DNA from: Acidovorax sp. sic0104
GTDB lineage: Bacteria; Pseudomonadota; Gammaproteobacteria; Burkholderiales; Burkholderiaceae_C
Reading direction: 5' to 3'
DNA: 64,000 bases
NCBI RefSeq assembly: GCF_019219095.1
Contig: NZ_JAHUWH010000007.1
Location: 124,001-188,000, forward strand
Part shown: positions 16,513 to 25,743 of the stretch, piece by piece
Numbering within the stretch: the first letter of the stretch is position 1
How the letters are laid out: the number at the start of each line of letters is the position of its first letter
Made by a program: the position numbers and the translations under genes
Notes under the pieces: model-generated
Database searches by the model: none
What the model was told of the DNA's origin: nothing
What the model saw: only the letters and a program-made list of their open reading frames with translations

Positions 16513-17358
16513 CTAGGCAGTCGGACAGGATTTGGACGATCGCCCTGCCGCCTTCATTCCGTACTTCCATGCGGCATACCCCAACACTCCCGCAGCAGCC
16601 CCCCCGACCGCAACTGGCCAGATGGGTGCAGCCACGAGGCCGAGCGAGGCTGCGACCCCTCCGATAGTGCTCGAACCAAGCACTGTCACGGATGCACCGG
16701 CGACTGACGCCCCGGCAAAGGCACCTGCTCCCGTGAACGCAGCCACAGTCGCAAAGCCACCAGCCGCATCCAGCATGTCTTCCGGCTTTAGGGCATGAAG
16801 CTGATCCATCGTCTCCGCGATGATTGGTCGAGTGTTCATCTTCAACCGGATGAAGTTCTCTTCCATCACCGCACCAAGCTTCTCCACCCGCTTATCTCCC
16901 AAGATGCGCCGTGCTCCATCGACGATAAGCGCTACGCCCAACAACAGCGAAGACCCGGCGCCGACGTACTGCACCCACGTCGGATCGATCAAGTGTTCCA
17001 AAATGGAGCCAAGCGCATGACCGAGTGACGCGGAAAGCAGTGTAGAAACCCCTGTCAGGACACACGCGGGCACGGCAAAAGCAGTACCCATTGCAGCAAC
17101 TCCGATCGACCCCACCAAAGCCATTGCCAGGCCTGGCACCGAGCCGGCGCCGGCGCCAATCCACGGCAACGCGGTTGCAAATGCATGCCGGCCCAGAAGA
17201 ATGGCTCCTTCCGCAACACCGTTGCTGAGAATCCAAGCGCCTGCGGCGATCTCCACCAAGCCGATTTCGACCCCGTGGACCTGCGCGATCTTCGATGCAT
17301 TCCGCACGACTGAGGCGATCGCTTCACGAATGGGAAGAGGAAGAGGGATTTGCTTCAT
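16513..17358 (-). CDS. Gly/Ala-rich multi-span membrane protein, 281 aa
   Basis: The frame opens at 17430, but I start at the ATG at 17358 (MKQIPLPLPIREAIASVVRN). Several hydrophobic segments are visible at about residues 40-60, 64-115, 135-150 and 205-265. Many small residues are present (GAGAGSVPGLAMALVGSIG, TGAGAFAGASVAGASVTVLG). These look like tightly packed helices of an inner-membrane protein, or a pore-forming type. No family is recognised. The gene is isolated and leftward, between the 11-bp array and the centromere-like array. Confidence 0.6.
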   Translation of the reverse strand: MKQIPLPLPIREAIASVVRNASKIAQVHGVEIGLVEIAAGAWILSNGVAEGAILLGRHAFATALPWIGAGAGSVPGLAMALVGSIGVAAMGTAFAVPACVLTGVSTLLSASLGHALGSILEHLIDPTWVQYVGAGSSLLLGVALIVDGARRILGDKRVEKLGAVMEENFIRLKMNTRPIIAETMDQLHALKPEDMLDAAGGFATVAAFTGAGAFAGASVAGASVTVLGSSTIGGVAASLGLVAAPIWPVAVGGAAAGVLGYAAWKYGMKAAGRSSKSCPTA

Positions 17359-17643
17359 GGTTCGCTCCGTAGCCTGTCGATGATACAGAGAGGCACTCGC
17401 CCCCCTGCCACCACCACCTACCCCTGACAATCACTAACAATGCCTAGCCATTGAATGTCAAGGAATAGCTAGCCGATGACCCGCCATCGCAATTGTTGAA
17501 ATTCACACGCGAGCCGCTCGACAAACCTTCGGTTGATGCCGAAGCAGTAGTCATCAAAGTTGGGCCTAGACGCAACCATTCACCCCAGCGTCCCATTGCT
17601 AAGTGTTGCGCACCCAAACCCCATGACAGGACAGGTCCAAGGA

Positions 17644-19318
17644 CTTCAACTGGATGAAGGTTGCCGAGAAAGGAAGCGCAGGGTGCCACTCACACACCGC
17701 GCCAGCCCAACCCCTTCCTACGACACCCCGAACCTCAACCGCTTGAAGAATTTCTTCCACCCTGCGAGCGAGACGCCACCAGCACAATACCGCACGCGGT
17801 CCGCGCCCACAGAATAGCAACACCTAAGATCGCCAAATTTGTCCAAGCGCCGCACAGCCCCACGCACAGGCAGGGCCCGAGAGATCCGAGTTCAAAACAT
17901 ATGCTCCGACGACTTCAACCGGTTGAAGTCCTGTCGCAGGCCCAGTGAAGCACTGACGCCCAGCGATGCAGATCAACTCACCCCAACTTCATCGGGAGTC
18001 AGAAGATCGCCACTACGGACGCTTAACGCAAAACACCTTGAAAAGCCGCCGAAAACTTCAACCGGTTGAAGCCTACACAGCCTCCCCAGATCGAATGAAT
18101 GCTGCTACACCATCCACACGTGCAAGGCCTATCACCTCGTAAAGCAGCACCGAGCCGGAGCCACGCCACGCCAATAAGCCCCAAAGCCCGAGCGCGGACA
18201 TCCAACCGTTGACATGCACCGCGCGCATCAACAATACGGGGCTAAATTTCCCTCCTGGGACTACAACTTCAACCGGTTGAAGAATTTCTTCCACCCTGCG
18301 AGCGAGACACCATCAGCACAATGCCCGCGCGCAGGCCGCAACCACAGAATAGCGGCACCTAGGTTTTCCAGACTCGTCCAAGCCCCACACACCCCACCCC
18401 TAGGTAGGATCTGGGAGGTCCAAGTTCAGAACTTATGCCTCGGCGACTTCAACCGGTTGAAGTGACCCGCGTCCCAGAATCACAAGCCCCACCAAGTACG
18501 CCGAATGAGCCGGTCATCAATGCTTCCCGATGGAGCCAAAAACACTTTCCTGACTTCAACCGGTTGAAGTCCTGTCGCAGGCCCAGTGAAGCACTGACGC
18601 CCAGCGATGCAAGTCAAATCACCCGAGCCGCAAGAAGCCACTCGGGAGTCAGCAGATCGCCACTACGGACGCTTAACGCAAGGCGCCATGAAAAGACGCC
18701 GGAAACTTCAACCAGTTCAAGTTTCACCCAGCAATACCAGACTGTGATCGGAAACCGACCGCGCTTTGAGGGCGCATGAGGAAACGGCAGGGAAACCAGG
18801 GTGACCGCCTCCTGGCTTTGACGTGTGGAAATGCCTGTTGCTACGAGAAACCCACAGATGGCTGGTCCCAGTGCAATAGTGGAAGTAGATGCACATGCGA
18901 TCATCTCCTCACCCCCCTGCGCGAGGCGCCCGACCCTTCCACCTCACCGCAAAGCGCCCTCCAAAGTTCAACCGGTTGAAGCTCCACCCCCCCCCCCCCC
19001 GCCCGCAGTGCTTGGAGCTGAGGTAAACCCATATCAATTTCCACCCTGCGTTACCACCAGATGGCTCTCAGAGGTAGAGCAGGGAAAAATTCAACCGGTT
19101 GAAGCACGGGATAGACAACCACCAACTCAAAAGGATTCGATAGACACCAGACAAGACCACTGCCCATAGCGCTGAAGACCTACGCCAACAACTTCAACCA
19201 GTTGAACTCCGCGAAAGGGTCACGCGCCCTTTGCGCGTCAACTTTGACGGAATCGAAAACTAGGCATTTACGCAAGAACTGCGCTTGACAAAGCCGGGCA
19301 ACTTCAGGCGGTTGAAGC
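17644..19318. repeat. Centromere-like array of CTTCAACCGGTTGAAG palindromes
   Basis: The core TTCAACCGGTTGAA occurs perfectly at seven places: 17914, 18057, 18268, 18448, 18555, 18967 and 19090. Most copies extend to CTTCAACCGGTTGAAG. Degenerate copies start at 17644, 17733, 18706, 19192 and 19302. Spacing is irregular, about 90-260 bp. The array ends about 100 bp before the parA promoter and contains no convincing gene. A reiterated perfect palindrome next to parAB is the expected form of a parS-type centromere bound by a KorB/ParB-like protein. Assigning it to this ParB is inference from position and symmetry. Confidence 0.8.
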
Positions 19319-19420
19319 TGAGACGTTCAGTGGTTTGTGGAGCACCGACGAACACAACACCTCCAAGGATGTACGGAGGCTACTAATTTGAAAATTCCGC
19401 AAGCTAGCAACCACAATTAA

Positions 19421-19464
19421 TTGACAACTAGCCTATAAATAATAAATAATAATGGTATAGGAGG
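19421..19464 (+). promoter_or_regulatory. Predicted parA promoter and ribosome-binding site
   Basis: A perfect -35 hexamer TTGACA (19421-19426) is followed after 16 bp by an AT-rich -10-like TAAATA (19443-19448). AGGAGG at 19459-19464 precedes the parA ATG by 4 bases. The interval is markedly AT-rich compared with its surroundings. Confidence 0.6.
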
Positions 19465-19468
19465 TTTT

Positions 19469-20170
19469 ATGGCGACCAAGAAAGCTGCAAAGATCGTTAC
19501 GGTCTTCAATCAAAAGGGTGGGGCGGGTAAAACAACGAGCACCTGCCAAATTGCGGGCACCTTTGGCCATCGGGGTTACGACGTCTTGGTGGCAGACCTC
19601 GATAAGCAAAGCTCCGCTTCAAAGTGGCTGAGCGCTGCGGATGAGTCGGCGCCATTCCCCGCGAGCCTGTGGGCCGGTCACATGTACAAGGGAAACATCG
19701 CAACAGAGCTGGGAAAGCTGAGCGAGAAATACGACCTGATTTTTTTGGACTGCGCTCCAGCGGTTGACCAGCCTGGAACGTGGGCATCTTTGCTTGTGAA
19801 CGACCTTGCGATCATTCCAACAAAGCTTGGCCCCGCCGACACGGATGCACTTCATGACGCATTTGAGTTGGCCAAACGGGCCAGGATCGAATCAGGCCTG
19901 AATTTCCCCGTGCGTGTACTCGCTACTGCATACCGCAAGGCACGGGCGGATGAACGAATTGCGCTTGGGAAGCTCGCCCAGAACGAACGTTATCCCGACT
20001 TCCCGGCCTTCAAAACATCACTGGCCGATCGGATCGCCTATCCCCGCGCAATGCTCTACGGAGCCACCGCACACTCGATGCCAAAGGCAGGCGATGCGGT
20101 TGAGGAGCTTGAATCCCTCGCCGATGAAATCGCTGCACTCCTGGCTATGCCCAAGAGAAAGACGAAGTAA
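19469..20170 (+). CDS. parA: ParA-type partition ATPase, 233 aa
   Basis: The deviant Walker A motif FNQKGGAGKTTS (about residues 13-24) and the Walker A'/B motifs (VLVADLDKQSSASKW and YDLIFLDCAPA) define a ParA/Soj-family ATPase. It has no N-terminal helix-turn-helix, so it is the short form, like RK2 IncC2 or chromosomal Soj, and is unlikely to repress its own promoter directly. With ParB and the upstream palindrome array it forms the plasmid partition system. The start has a strong AGGAGG ribosome-binding site. parB follows after 12 bp. Confidence 0.93.
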   Translation: MATKKAAKIVTVFNQKGGAGKTTSTCQIAGTFGHRGYDVLVADLDKQSSASKWLSAADESAPFPASLWAGHMYKGNIATELGKLSEKYDLIFLDCAPAVDQPGTWASLLVNDLAIIPTKLGPADTDALHDAFELAKRARIESGLNFPVRVLATAYRKARADERIALGKLAQNERYPDFPAFKTSLADRIAYPRAMLYGATAHSMPKAGDAVEELESLADEIAALLAMPKRKTK

Positions 20171-20182
20171 GGAGAACGCACC

Positions 20183-21277
20183 ATGACACCACCAGCAATC
20201 AGGAAGGTTAAGCTCGACACAAACCGGGCGTTGGACAAACTCCTTGATCGGTCCACCGAGGCGGCGCAAAACCGCTTCGCGAAAGCGGCAAGCACCATAC
20301 AGCGCCTGCCACACGGGCTTTCAGCAGAAACGCCGGCTCCGGGCGAAACAGACGGAGCCTCAATGGCAACCGTTCCAACTATCGGAACCACAGGGCGGGG
20401 GTTCAACCTGGCCGCGTGCGTACCAGGGGCCGTCGTCCGAGTGCCGTTCAATCTCATCCGGATGAATCCTGTTGGCCCTCGTCAGATCTACCGTGCTGAG
20501 GAAATTGACAAGATCGCCCAGACGCTCCCGGAGGGACAGGACGATGCAGCTCACGGGTTCGTTCAAGACGACCACGTTGTGCTCATAGACGGTGGAACAC
20601 GCTACCGCTCAGCGAAAGTGTCAGGGGTGGCGTACCTCGACGTGAAGTTCGAGCTCCCCCCGAAGGACGATTTGGAACTCTACTTGGTCGCGCGCAGGTA
20701 TAACGAGCAGCGCTCGCAGCCGTCCGTAATCGACCATGCGCTCAGCCTCAGCCTCCTGCTGGAGCAAGGGGCCGTAGGGAATGCGAGAGAGCTTGTCGAA
20801 AAGGTCCCTGACATCAATGGCAAGGGCCAGATGAGCGAATCCCAGGTGTCGATGTACCTGCGAATCGCGCGCATCCCGCGTACGCTCCTGGAGCGCATGG
20901 CTGAGAGTGCGATTACAAGCCAGTATTCTGTTTTGTACGCCATCAGCGAGATCTTCCCGAAGGATGAAAAACCGACATCAGATCAAATTGATCTCGCTGG
21001 ACAACTGATCGATGAAATCAAGAGTCGCGACCTCACCAAGAAGCAGGTACAGGATCTGGTGAAATCCCGACTGAGCACCGAGCCAAAGCGCAGGGAACGC
21101 AGCGTCCAGCAGCCAATAGCTTTCGGCCCGTGCAAAGGGCACATCAAGCTCTTTGGCAAGCGTGGGCAGCTCGACCTTTCCCTCAAGGGACTGAGCGAGG
21201 ACAACCTCCCGCTGCTACAACGAGAGCTCCAAGCATTGATCGAGCGCTTTGCCTCGGAGCACGAAAAGGCCAAGTGA
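20183..21277 (+). CDS. parB: ParB-family centromere-binding protein, 364 aa
   Basis: Residues about 85-170 hold the ParB N-terminal domain: NLIRMNPVGPRQIYRAEEID, then IDGGTRYRSAK at 135-145. The latter matches the G-x-x-R-x-R nucleotide-binding motif of CTP-dependent ParBs. The helix-turn-helix region is around MSESQVSMYLRIARIPRTLL (about 215-235). The C-terminal 60 residues are probably the dimer domain. Length and short-ParA partner are similar to RK2 KorB/IncC. A GGAG ribosome-binding site lies before the ATG. The likely DNA target is the CTTCAACCGGTTGAAG palindrome array upstream of parA. Confidence 0.92.
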   Translation: MTPPAIRKVKLDTNRALDKLLDRSTEAAQNRFAKAASTIQRLPHGLSAETPAPGETDGASMATVPTIGTTGRGFNLAACVPGAVVRVPFNLIRMNPVGPRQIYRAEEIDKIAQTLPEGQDDAAHGFVQDDHVVLIDGGTRYRSAKVSGVAYLDVKFELPPKDDLELYLVARRYNEQRSQPSVIDHALSLSLLLEQGAVGNARELVEKVPDINGKGQMSESQVSMYLRIARIPRTLLERMAESAITSQYSVLYAISEIFPKDEKPTSDQIDLAGQLIDEIKSRDLTKKQVQDLVKSRLSTEPKRRERSVQQPIAFGPCKGHIKLFGKRGQLDLSLKGLSEDNLPLLQRELQALIERFASEHEKAK

Positions 21278-21287
21278 ACAAAGGGTG

Positions 21288-21300
21288 GGGCAGGGCAGGG
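21288..21300 (+). other. Two overlapping KOPS-like motifs (GGGCAGGG)
   Basis: GGGCAGGGCAGGG contains two overlapping matches to the E. coli KOPS consensus GGGNAGGG, both on the plus strand. A third match, GGGGAGGG, lies at 21954-21961 inside the iteron region. KOPS are read by the FtsK gamma domain, and a gamma-containing protein is encoded at 14407-15651. Matches to an 8-base degenerate motif also arise by chance in GC-rich DNA. Confidence 0.3.
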
Positions 21301-21432
21301 CTACCACGCCGGGGCCTTGCATCCTCATTCACTGAGCACATGCTTCGCCCCTGTGGCTCGCGGCACGGGCCTTCACGAGGCCCTGCAACCGTCGCTAGAA
21401 CCCTTGCAGCGATCGGCCTGCGAAAACCGCCG

Positions 21433-23836
21433 TCCCATCGCTTTAGACCATTGAGACAGCTTTAGACGCGAGCGGCAGCGAACTGGGGCAGATACAGAGG
21501 GATCCTGCCGACCCCAGGTGGTCGCCCCTCTGGTAGGGCTCTCAAAACTGGTGACCATACCCCGCCAGTTGATTCCCATAGCCTTAGACCTTGGTCACAT
21601 GGCTCCGTCGCCACGCACGCAATGACGATGCTGTCTGGAAGAGCAAGCACTAACTACAAACAGTTTCAGCACCGCATTTTCACGGCTGTTTAGCACAGCC
21701 GCGCCGCAAATCTCGGCTAAATGGGAGCAGAAATGGTCGTGTATGGTCACCAGTTATGGGACTTCGGGGCCCTGATGGGCGGAAAGAAATCGAAAAACCC
21801 CCTAATTCCCTCCCATATCCTTAGCCCATAGCGCCAGCTACTTCACCTCTCGTTCCCATAAATGGTGACCATAGGCCGCGCAGGATGGTGCTCATCCCAA
21901 AGTGATAGCCCAGAGGGCAGTTTTGAAGCGCACAGGTCGGTCACGCGGGCCGGGGGGAGGGAAGAAGCGGCCACAGGACCAGTACCAACCAAATACTCCC
22001 ATAAATGGTGACCATAGCCCTACCGACTCGCTCCCATATCTTTAGACCATAGGGAATCGCTCGGGATTACCATTAACACTGGAGCGCCATACACGGTGAG
22101 CGAGCACTAACAGACATATGGGCGGGCAATGCGTTTGAACCCGCTTGCTAGCATGCCGCTCCGTAAAAACCGCTCTAAAAGACACCGGAATCAGCACCGT
22201 ATGGTCACCAGCTATGGGAAATGGCCCGGGTAATCATCCCCAAAAACCCTAAATTTGTCCCATATCTTTAGACCATAGCCCAGAACGACTCCCACAACTG
22301 GTGACCATGGAGGCAGATCACGACACGACTGCAGCTCGCAGAGGCTCTTCCCGCCCCGTAACTGCCCCATTGAGGCAGCCCACTCACAGCTTTCAGCGCT
22401 GAAAGCCATTCTTCTCAGAGCCACCGGACATCCCAAAAGTGGTGACCATAGAACCTGGTGGCACGCTCCCATAAACGTAGACCATTGGGACACGAGACAA
22501 ATAGAAGCCTGCTGCACATGGGTCCTCTGGTTAACAACCACTAACATTTAACACATGGGAGGGCAGAACAGACTGGCGAACTACCATGCCCTAAATCAAA
22601 CGACACCCCGAAAGACAACCGATTCAGCTCTGTATGGTCACCAGTAATGGGAAGTAGGCAAGCTGGAGTGCGCAAAGGCTCAAACGAAAAAGCGACGATC
22701 GGCCCACAGCTGGTGACCATAGAAAGGCACCATTCACGGGAGCAACGACCAAAATCGTCGGCCAAAAGCGCTCGTCGAACAGGTGTGCCCACGGGGCAAC
22801 CATCAACGGCCGCGAGAACTCATCACCACCCGAATCCTTGAAGGGCGACTGAAGAGTTCCGCCTGGCGACGTTAGCGCGGAGGCGCCCGATCGACTACTA
22901 GCCAAGGCCGTATCAGCGCGCAGGGGCCGCCCTAGCTACACCACGGCTGGAGGCCAAAATCCAACAGCTCCGCGAAATGCTTTGGAGGTTGAGGGCCAAA
23001 GGCGATCCTGACGAAAAACTCGCGCCGCAAGGGCTTCCAAAACGCATGAGACCCCGGCACAGCGCATAGCACGGCAATCCCATAACCGGTGACCTTAGGC
23101 CACCGAGAAACGCACCAGAGCCATGCGCCATTTCCCATAAACGGTGACCTTGAGGGAGAACTAGGTCACAACCGTTGAATCCCAAAGGTTTAGACCATTG
23201 AAGCAGGGCCGAAGTCCCATAGCCTTAGACCATTGGCCTCCGCCAGATACTTGCCGAACAGCTCATCGGACACCAGACCGTAACGCGGGACAACCGAAAG
23301 GTATGGATAAATGCTGTACTGGCATATGGCCACACGGCCCCCGGCCTAACTGAAAGCCGTCAGGAAGCAGCCTCTCCCATTGCTGGTGACCATTGCAAAG
23401 CCTCGACCCAACCAGATCTCCCAAAACCGTAGACCATAGGGTCAACAAGTGAAGCGAACCGCTCGTCCCAAAGACGTAGACCATACAAAGCCACACCCGC
23501 AGCCGAACGCGTCCCAAGTCCACAGACCATTCAATGGTCCCTGGATATGGGACTCGCACCAGCTCCCATATCCAGTGACCCCACTTCCCATAGCTGGTGA
23601 CCTAGTTCCCATATCCAGTGACCGACCTTCCCATAGCAGGTGACCAACCGTCCCAAAGGAATAGACCATATCGCCCGCTAAGCCGCGCCCAGCTTAGGTT
23701 TCAGCCTCCTAAATGTATTAAACACGAAAGTGTTTTTTAAAGAAGTAAAGCACTGGAGCGTGTTGCTTATCTAAAAAATCCCAACAGCCAGCAAGCCAGC
23801 TATGGGCTATTGCGCAGCCCAACCTTTAGACCATAG
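21433..23836. repeat. Replication origin region with about 30 iterons in two sub-classes
   Basis: A 21-bp element of the form TCCCATA-n6-GACCATAG recurs about 30 times. One class has TTTAGACC or GTAGACC in the second half (for example 22032-22052 and 22258-22278). The other has TGGTGACC (for example 21854-21874 and 21997-22017). At least four copies are inverted (21742, 22200, 22633, about 23534). The densest block is 23375-23670, with 21-22-bp spacing at 23564-23650. A last copy (23817-23836) sits just before the rep start. Apart from these repeats I see no convincing gene in 21278-23847. Iterons next to a Rep_3 gene mark a plasmid origin. Confidence 0.85.
23700..23800. other. AT-rich segment between iterons and rep
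   Basis: This 100-bp stretch is clearly AT-rich in a GC-rich context and lies between the dense iteron block and the initiator gene, the usual place for a DNA unwinding element. It includes the hairpin AAACAC-GAAA-GTGTTT followed by TTT (23720-23738), which could alternatively be a small terminator. No clean DnaA box was found; TTATCTAAA near 23767 is only a partial match. Confidence 0.45.
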
Positions 23837-23847
23837 AATGACCGACC

Positions 23848-25179
23848 ATGCGTCGCACTTCTTCTGCCAAGACCACATCCGAAGGACAGATTCAGCTCTT
23901 TCGGTTTCCCGAGGTTCCTGAGCACTTCAAGAAGCCGGTTGAGGTAGTCCACAGCAGGCCGCACTCTCAGATGTCCCTGGTGCACCGCAAGTTGCTGAGC
24001 GCCTGGCTTAAGAACGCAGTCGAGACCAATCCTGACAAAGACGGCTGGTGGACACTTGCAATCGTAGACCTTGCCGAAAGCATAGGCTTCGATTCGAACA
24101 ATCGGGACCACCTCAGTACCTCCGCCCGGGAGTTGATGTCGATCGTGTTTGAATGGGACGTGATGGCCGAGACCAGACGCCGTTCGACATGGAAAGCTTC
24201 AGTGCTTTTTCCTGATGTCGAGATCAGTTCCGGAAGTGTTCGATATCGAATCAGCACACAGCTTCAAGAGAAGGTACTGAGTCCCGAGATTTATGCCCTC
24301 ATCGACCAGCGCGCCATTCGCCAATTTCGGCGCGGATCGTCCATTGGCCTATACGAATTCTGCATCCGATATCAGAAGTTGCCGAAGACGGCTGAGGTGC
24401 CGTGGGAGGTTCTCCGGGACATGATCATGGGCGCTTCGGCGGAAGCGAAGTCCTACCAGCAATACAAGGTTTTCAAAGACAAGGTACTAAAGCCAGGCAT
24501 TGCAGAGGTCAACTCCATTGTGGATATGCAAATCCAATTGGAGGAAACCACGCGAGGGCGCAAAGTTGTCAGCGTGTTCTTCCACATAACACACAAGCAA
24601 CCGGCCCCCGAGCAGGAACTCTCAGCACCAGAGGACCTCGCAGATGTCGCAGCAATGGTGTCGATGGGACTTCCCCAATCCGAGGCGACCAAGTTAGCTC
24701 GAACGTATGGCCATACCGAGCTGGCTGCTGCAATTGATTACACCCGCAAGCGCATGGGCGCAAAGGATCTGAAGGAGTTGGGTAGTCCCGCAGCCTACCT
24801 TCGAAGGGCGTTGTTGGAAAAATGGGTTCCCCCAGGCAGTAAGTCGGCGGAGAAGAGCCCTCCAAAGCTTCCGGCGAAAAAGAAAGCAGCTCCCGGCGAG
24901 CAGAGCCAACTGCTTGAGGCGTGCCTGGCCCAGCGCGACGGGGAGGCCAAGGGCTACTTCAACGAACTTGATCCCTCGGAGCAAAAGAAAATGCTGGAGG
25001 AATACAACGCCCAGCAAGAAATTGCGTCGCTGCGGATCAAGGCCAAGGCAGGGAAGGCTCCCGGCAAGGCGGCTACTGCGAGCTTCTTCCGCTGGCTCTC
25101 GATAAAGACTTGGGGCCCCGTGACGAAGGAGCACATGCTTGCGTATGCGGAAAATCTCGTCTTCGGCTCGAAAGAATGA
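23848..25179 (+). CDS. Rep_3-family replication initiator, 443 aa
   Basis: The protein shows the two-winged-helix layout of Rep_3 (RepB/RepE) initiators. The first part has SQMSLVHRKLLSAWLKNAV and LVHRK-type helices. The second contains the diagnostic IYALIDQRAIRQFRRGSSIG and LYEFCIRYQKLPKT, then VPWEVLRDMIMG. Residues after about 260 form an extra C-terminal region with Lys/Ala/Pro linkers (KLPAKKKAAPGEQS) and a predicted helical end, making it longer than usual (300-350 aa). It should bind the upstream iterons to start replication. An iteron copy 11 bp before the ATG implies autoregulation. Confidence 0.85.
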   Translation: MRRTSSAKTTSEGQIQLFRFPEVPEHFKKPVEVVHSRPHSQMSLVHRKLLSAWLKNAVETNPDKDGWWTLAIVDLAESIGFDSNNRDHLSTSARELMSIVFEWDVMAETRRRSTWKASVLFPDVEISSGSVRYRISTQLQEKVLSPEIYALIDQRAIRQFRRGSSIGLYEFCIRYQKLPKTAEVPWEVLRDMIMGASAEAKSYQQYKVFKDKVLKPGIAEVNSIVDMQIQLEETTRGRKVVSVFFHITHKQPAPEQELSAPEDLADVAAMVSMGLPQSEATKLARTYGHTELAAAIDYTRKRMGAKDLKELGSPAAYLRRALLEKWVPPGSKSAEKSPPKLPAKKKAAPGEQSQLLEACLAQRDGEAKGYFNELDPSEQKKMLEEYNAQQEIASLRIKAKAGKAPGKAATASFFRWLSIKTWGPVTKEHMLAYAENLVFGSKE

Positions 25180-25306
25180 CCTCCCGATATGGACATCGAA
25201 CTTTATTGCGCACAGTGCCATAGTCGAAACTCAGCATAGACCATTGCCATGCGATGTCGTCATTGAATGAAATGGAACCGATACAATCAACGAATTGTCG
25301 AATTGA

Positions 25307-25699
25307 ATGGGTGACTCCATGACCGAAAACGATCTGCATTCCGAGGGACTGACGGAGGAGGAGGCTCTCGCGAAGATTGAACACTATCGCCGAGTGCACG
25401 AGTCGCTGCGGAAGAATAAGCTGGCCGGAGTCATCGCGTCCATTAAGGACTTGGTTAAACAGCATGACCTGAAGCCAGCCGACATCTTCCCTGGAATCAG
25501 TAAATTCCATGGCACCCCAGAAGGCCGGAAGCATCGGGAGCCGATGTACCGTGGCCCCCAGGGTCAGCTGTGGGGCGGTGGGTCTGGGCGTAAACCCGAC
25601 TGGGTGCGCCAAATCGAGGCGGCCGGTGAGAGCCTCGACAAGTACCTGATCGACAAAACCCCAGGCAAGGGTAAGCAGGCGAAGTCGGCCAATCGATAG
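25307..25699 (+). CDS. H-NS-family nucleoid protein, 130 aa
   Basis: The N-terminal helical region (LTEEEALAKIEHYRRVHESL) is an oligomerisation-type coiled coil. The C-terminal part contains GQLWGGGSGRKPDWVRQIEA, matching the H-NS DNA-binding loop form 'W.G.GR.P.W' of beta-proteobacterial homologues. Plasmid H-NS proteins silence AT-rich DNA and reduce the fitness cost of large conjugative plasmids. The start is the ATG at 25307 or 25319. A strong terminator follows. Its position between rep and the transfer region fits a plasmid stealth or regulatory role. Confidence 0.82.
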   Translation: MGDSMTENDLHSEGLTEEEALAKIEHYRRVHESLRKNKLAGVIASIKDLVKQHDLKPADIFPGISKFHGTPEGRKHREPMYRGPQGQLWGGGSGRKPDWVRQIEAAGESLDKYLIDKTPGKGKQAKSANR

Positions 25700-25719
25700 C
25701 CTGACAGAAGTCCTCCAAG

Positions 25720-25743
25720 CGGCGCCGTGGCGCCGTTTTTTTT
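25720..25743 (+). terminator. Rho-independent terminator after the H-NS gene
   Basis: A palindromic GC-rich stem (CGGCG-CCGTGG-CGCCG) is followed by a run of eight T residues, 20 bp beyond the H-NS stop. Confidence 0.85.

Noticed and set aside
17644-19318. CRISPR-like array of repeats
   Set aside because: The repeats are 14-16-bp palindromes with irregular 90-260-bp spacing and duplicated flanks, and no cas genes are present; next to parAB this fits a centromere.
21433-23836. Several minus-strand reading frames of 60-110 codons (for example 22212-22547 and 22624-22905)
   Set aside because: Their 'conserved' words come from the iteron sequence itself (such as MVTS/VTGYG strings) and none has a ribosome-binding site or recognisable protein character.
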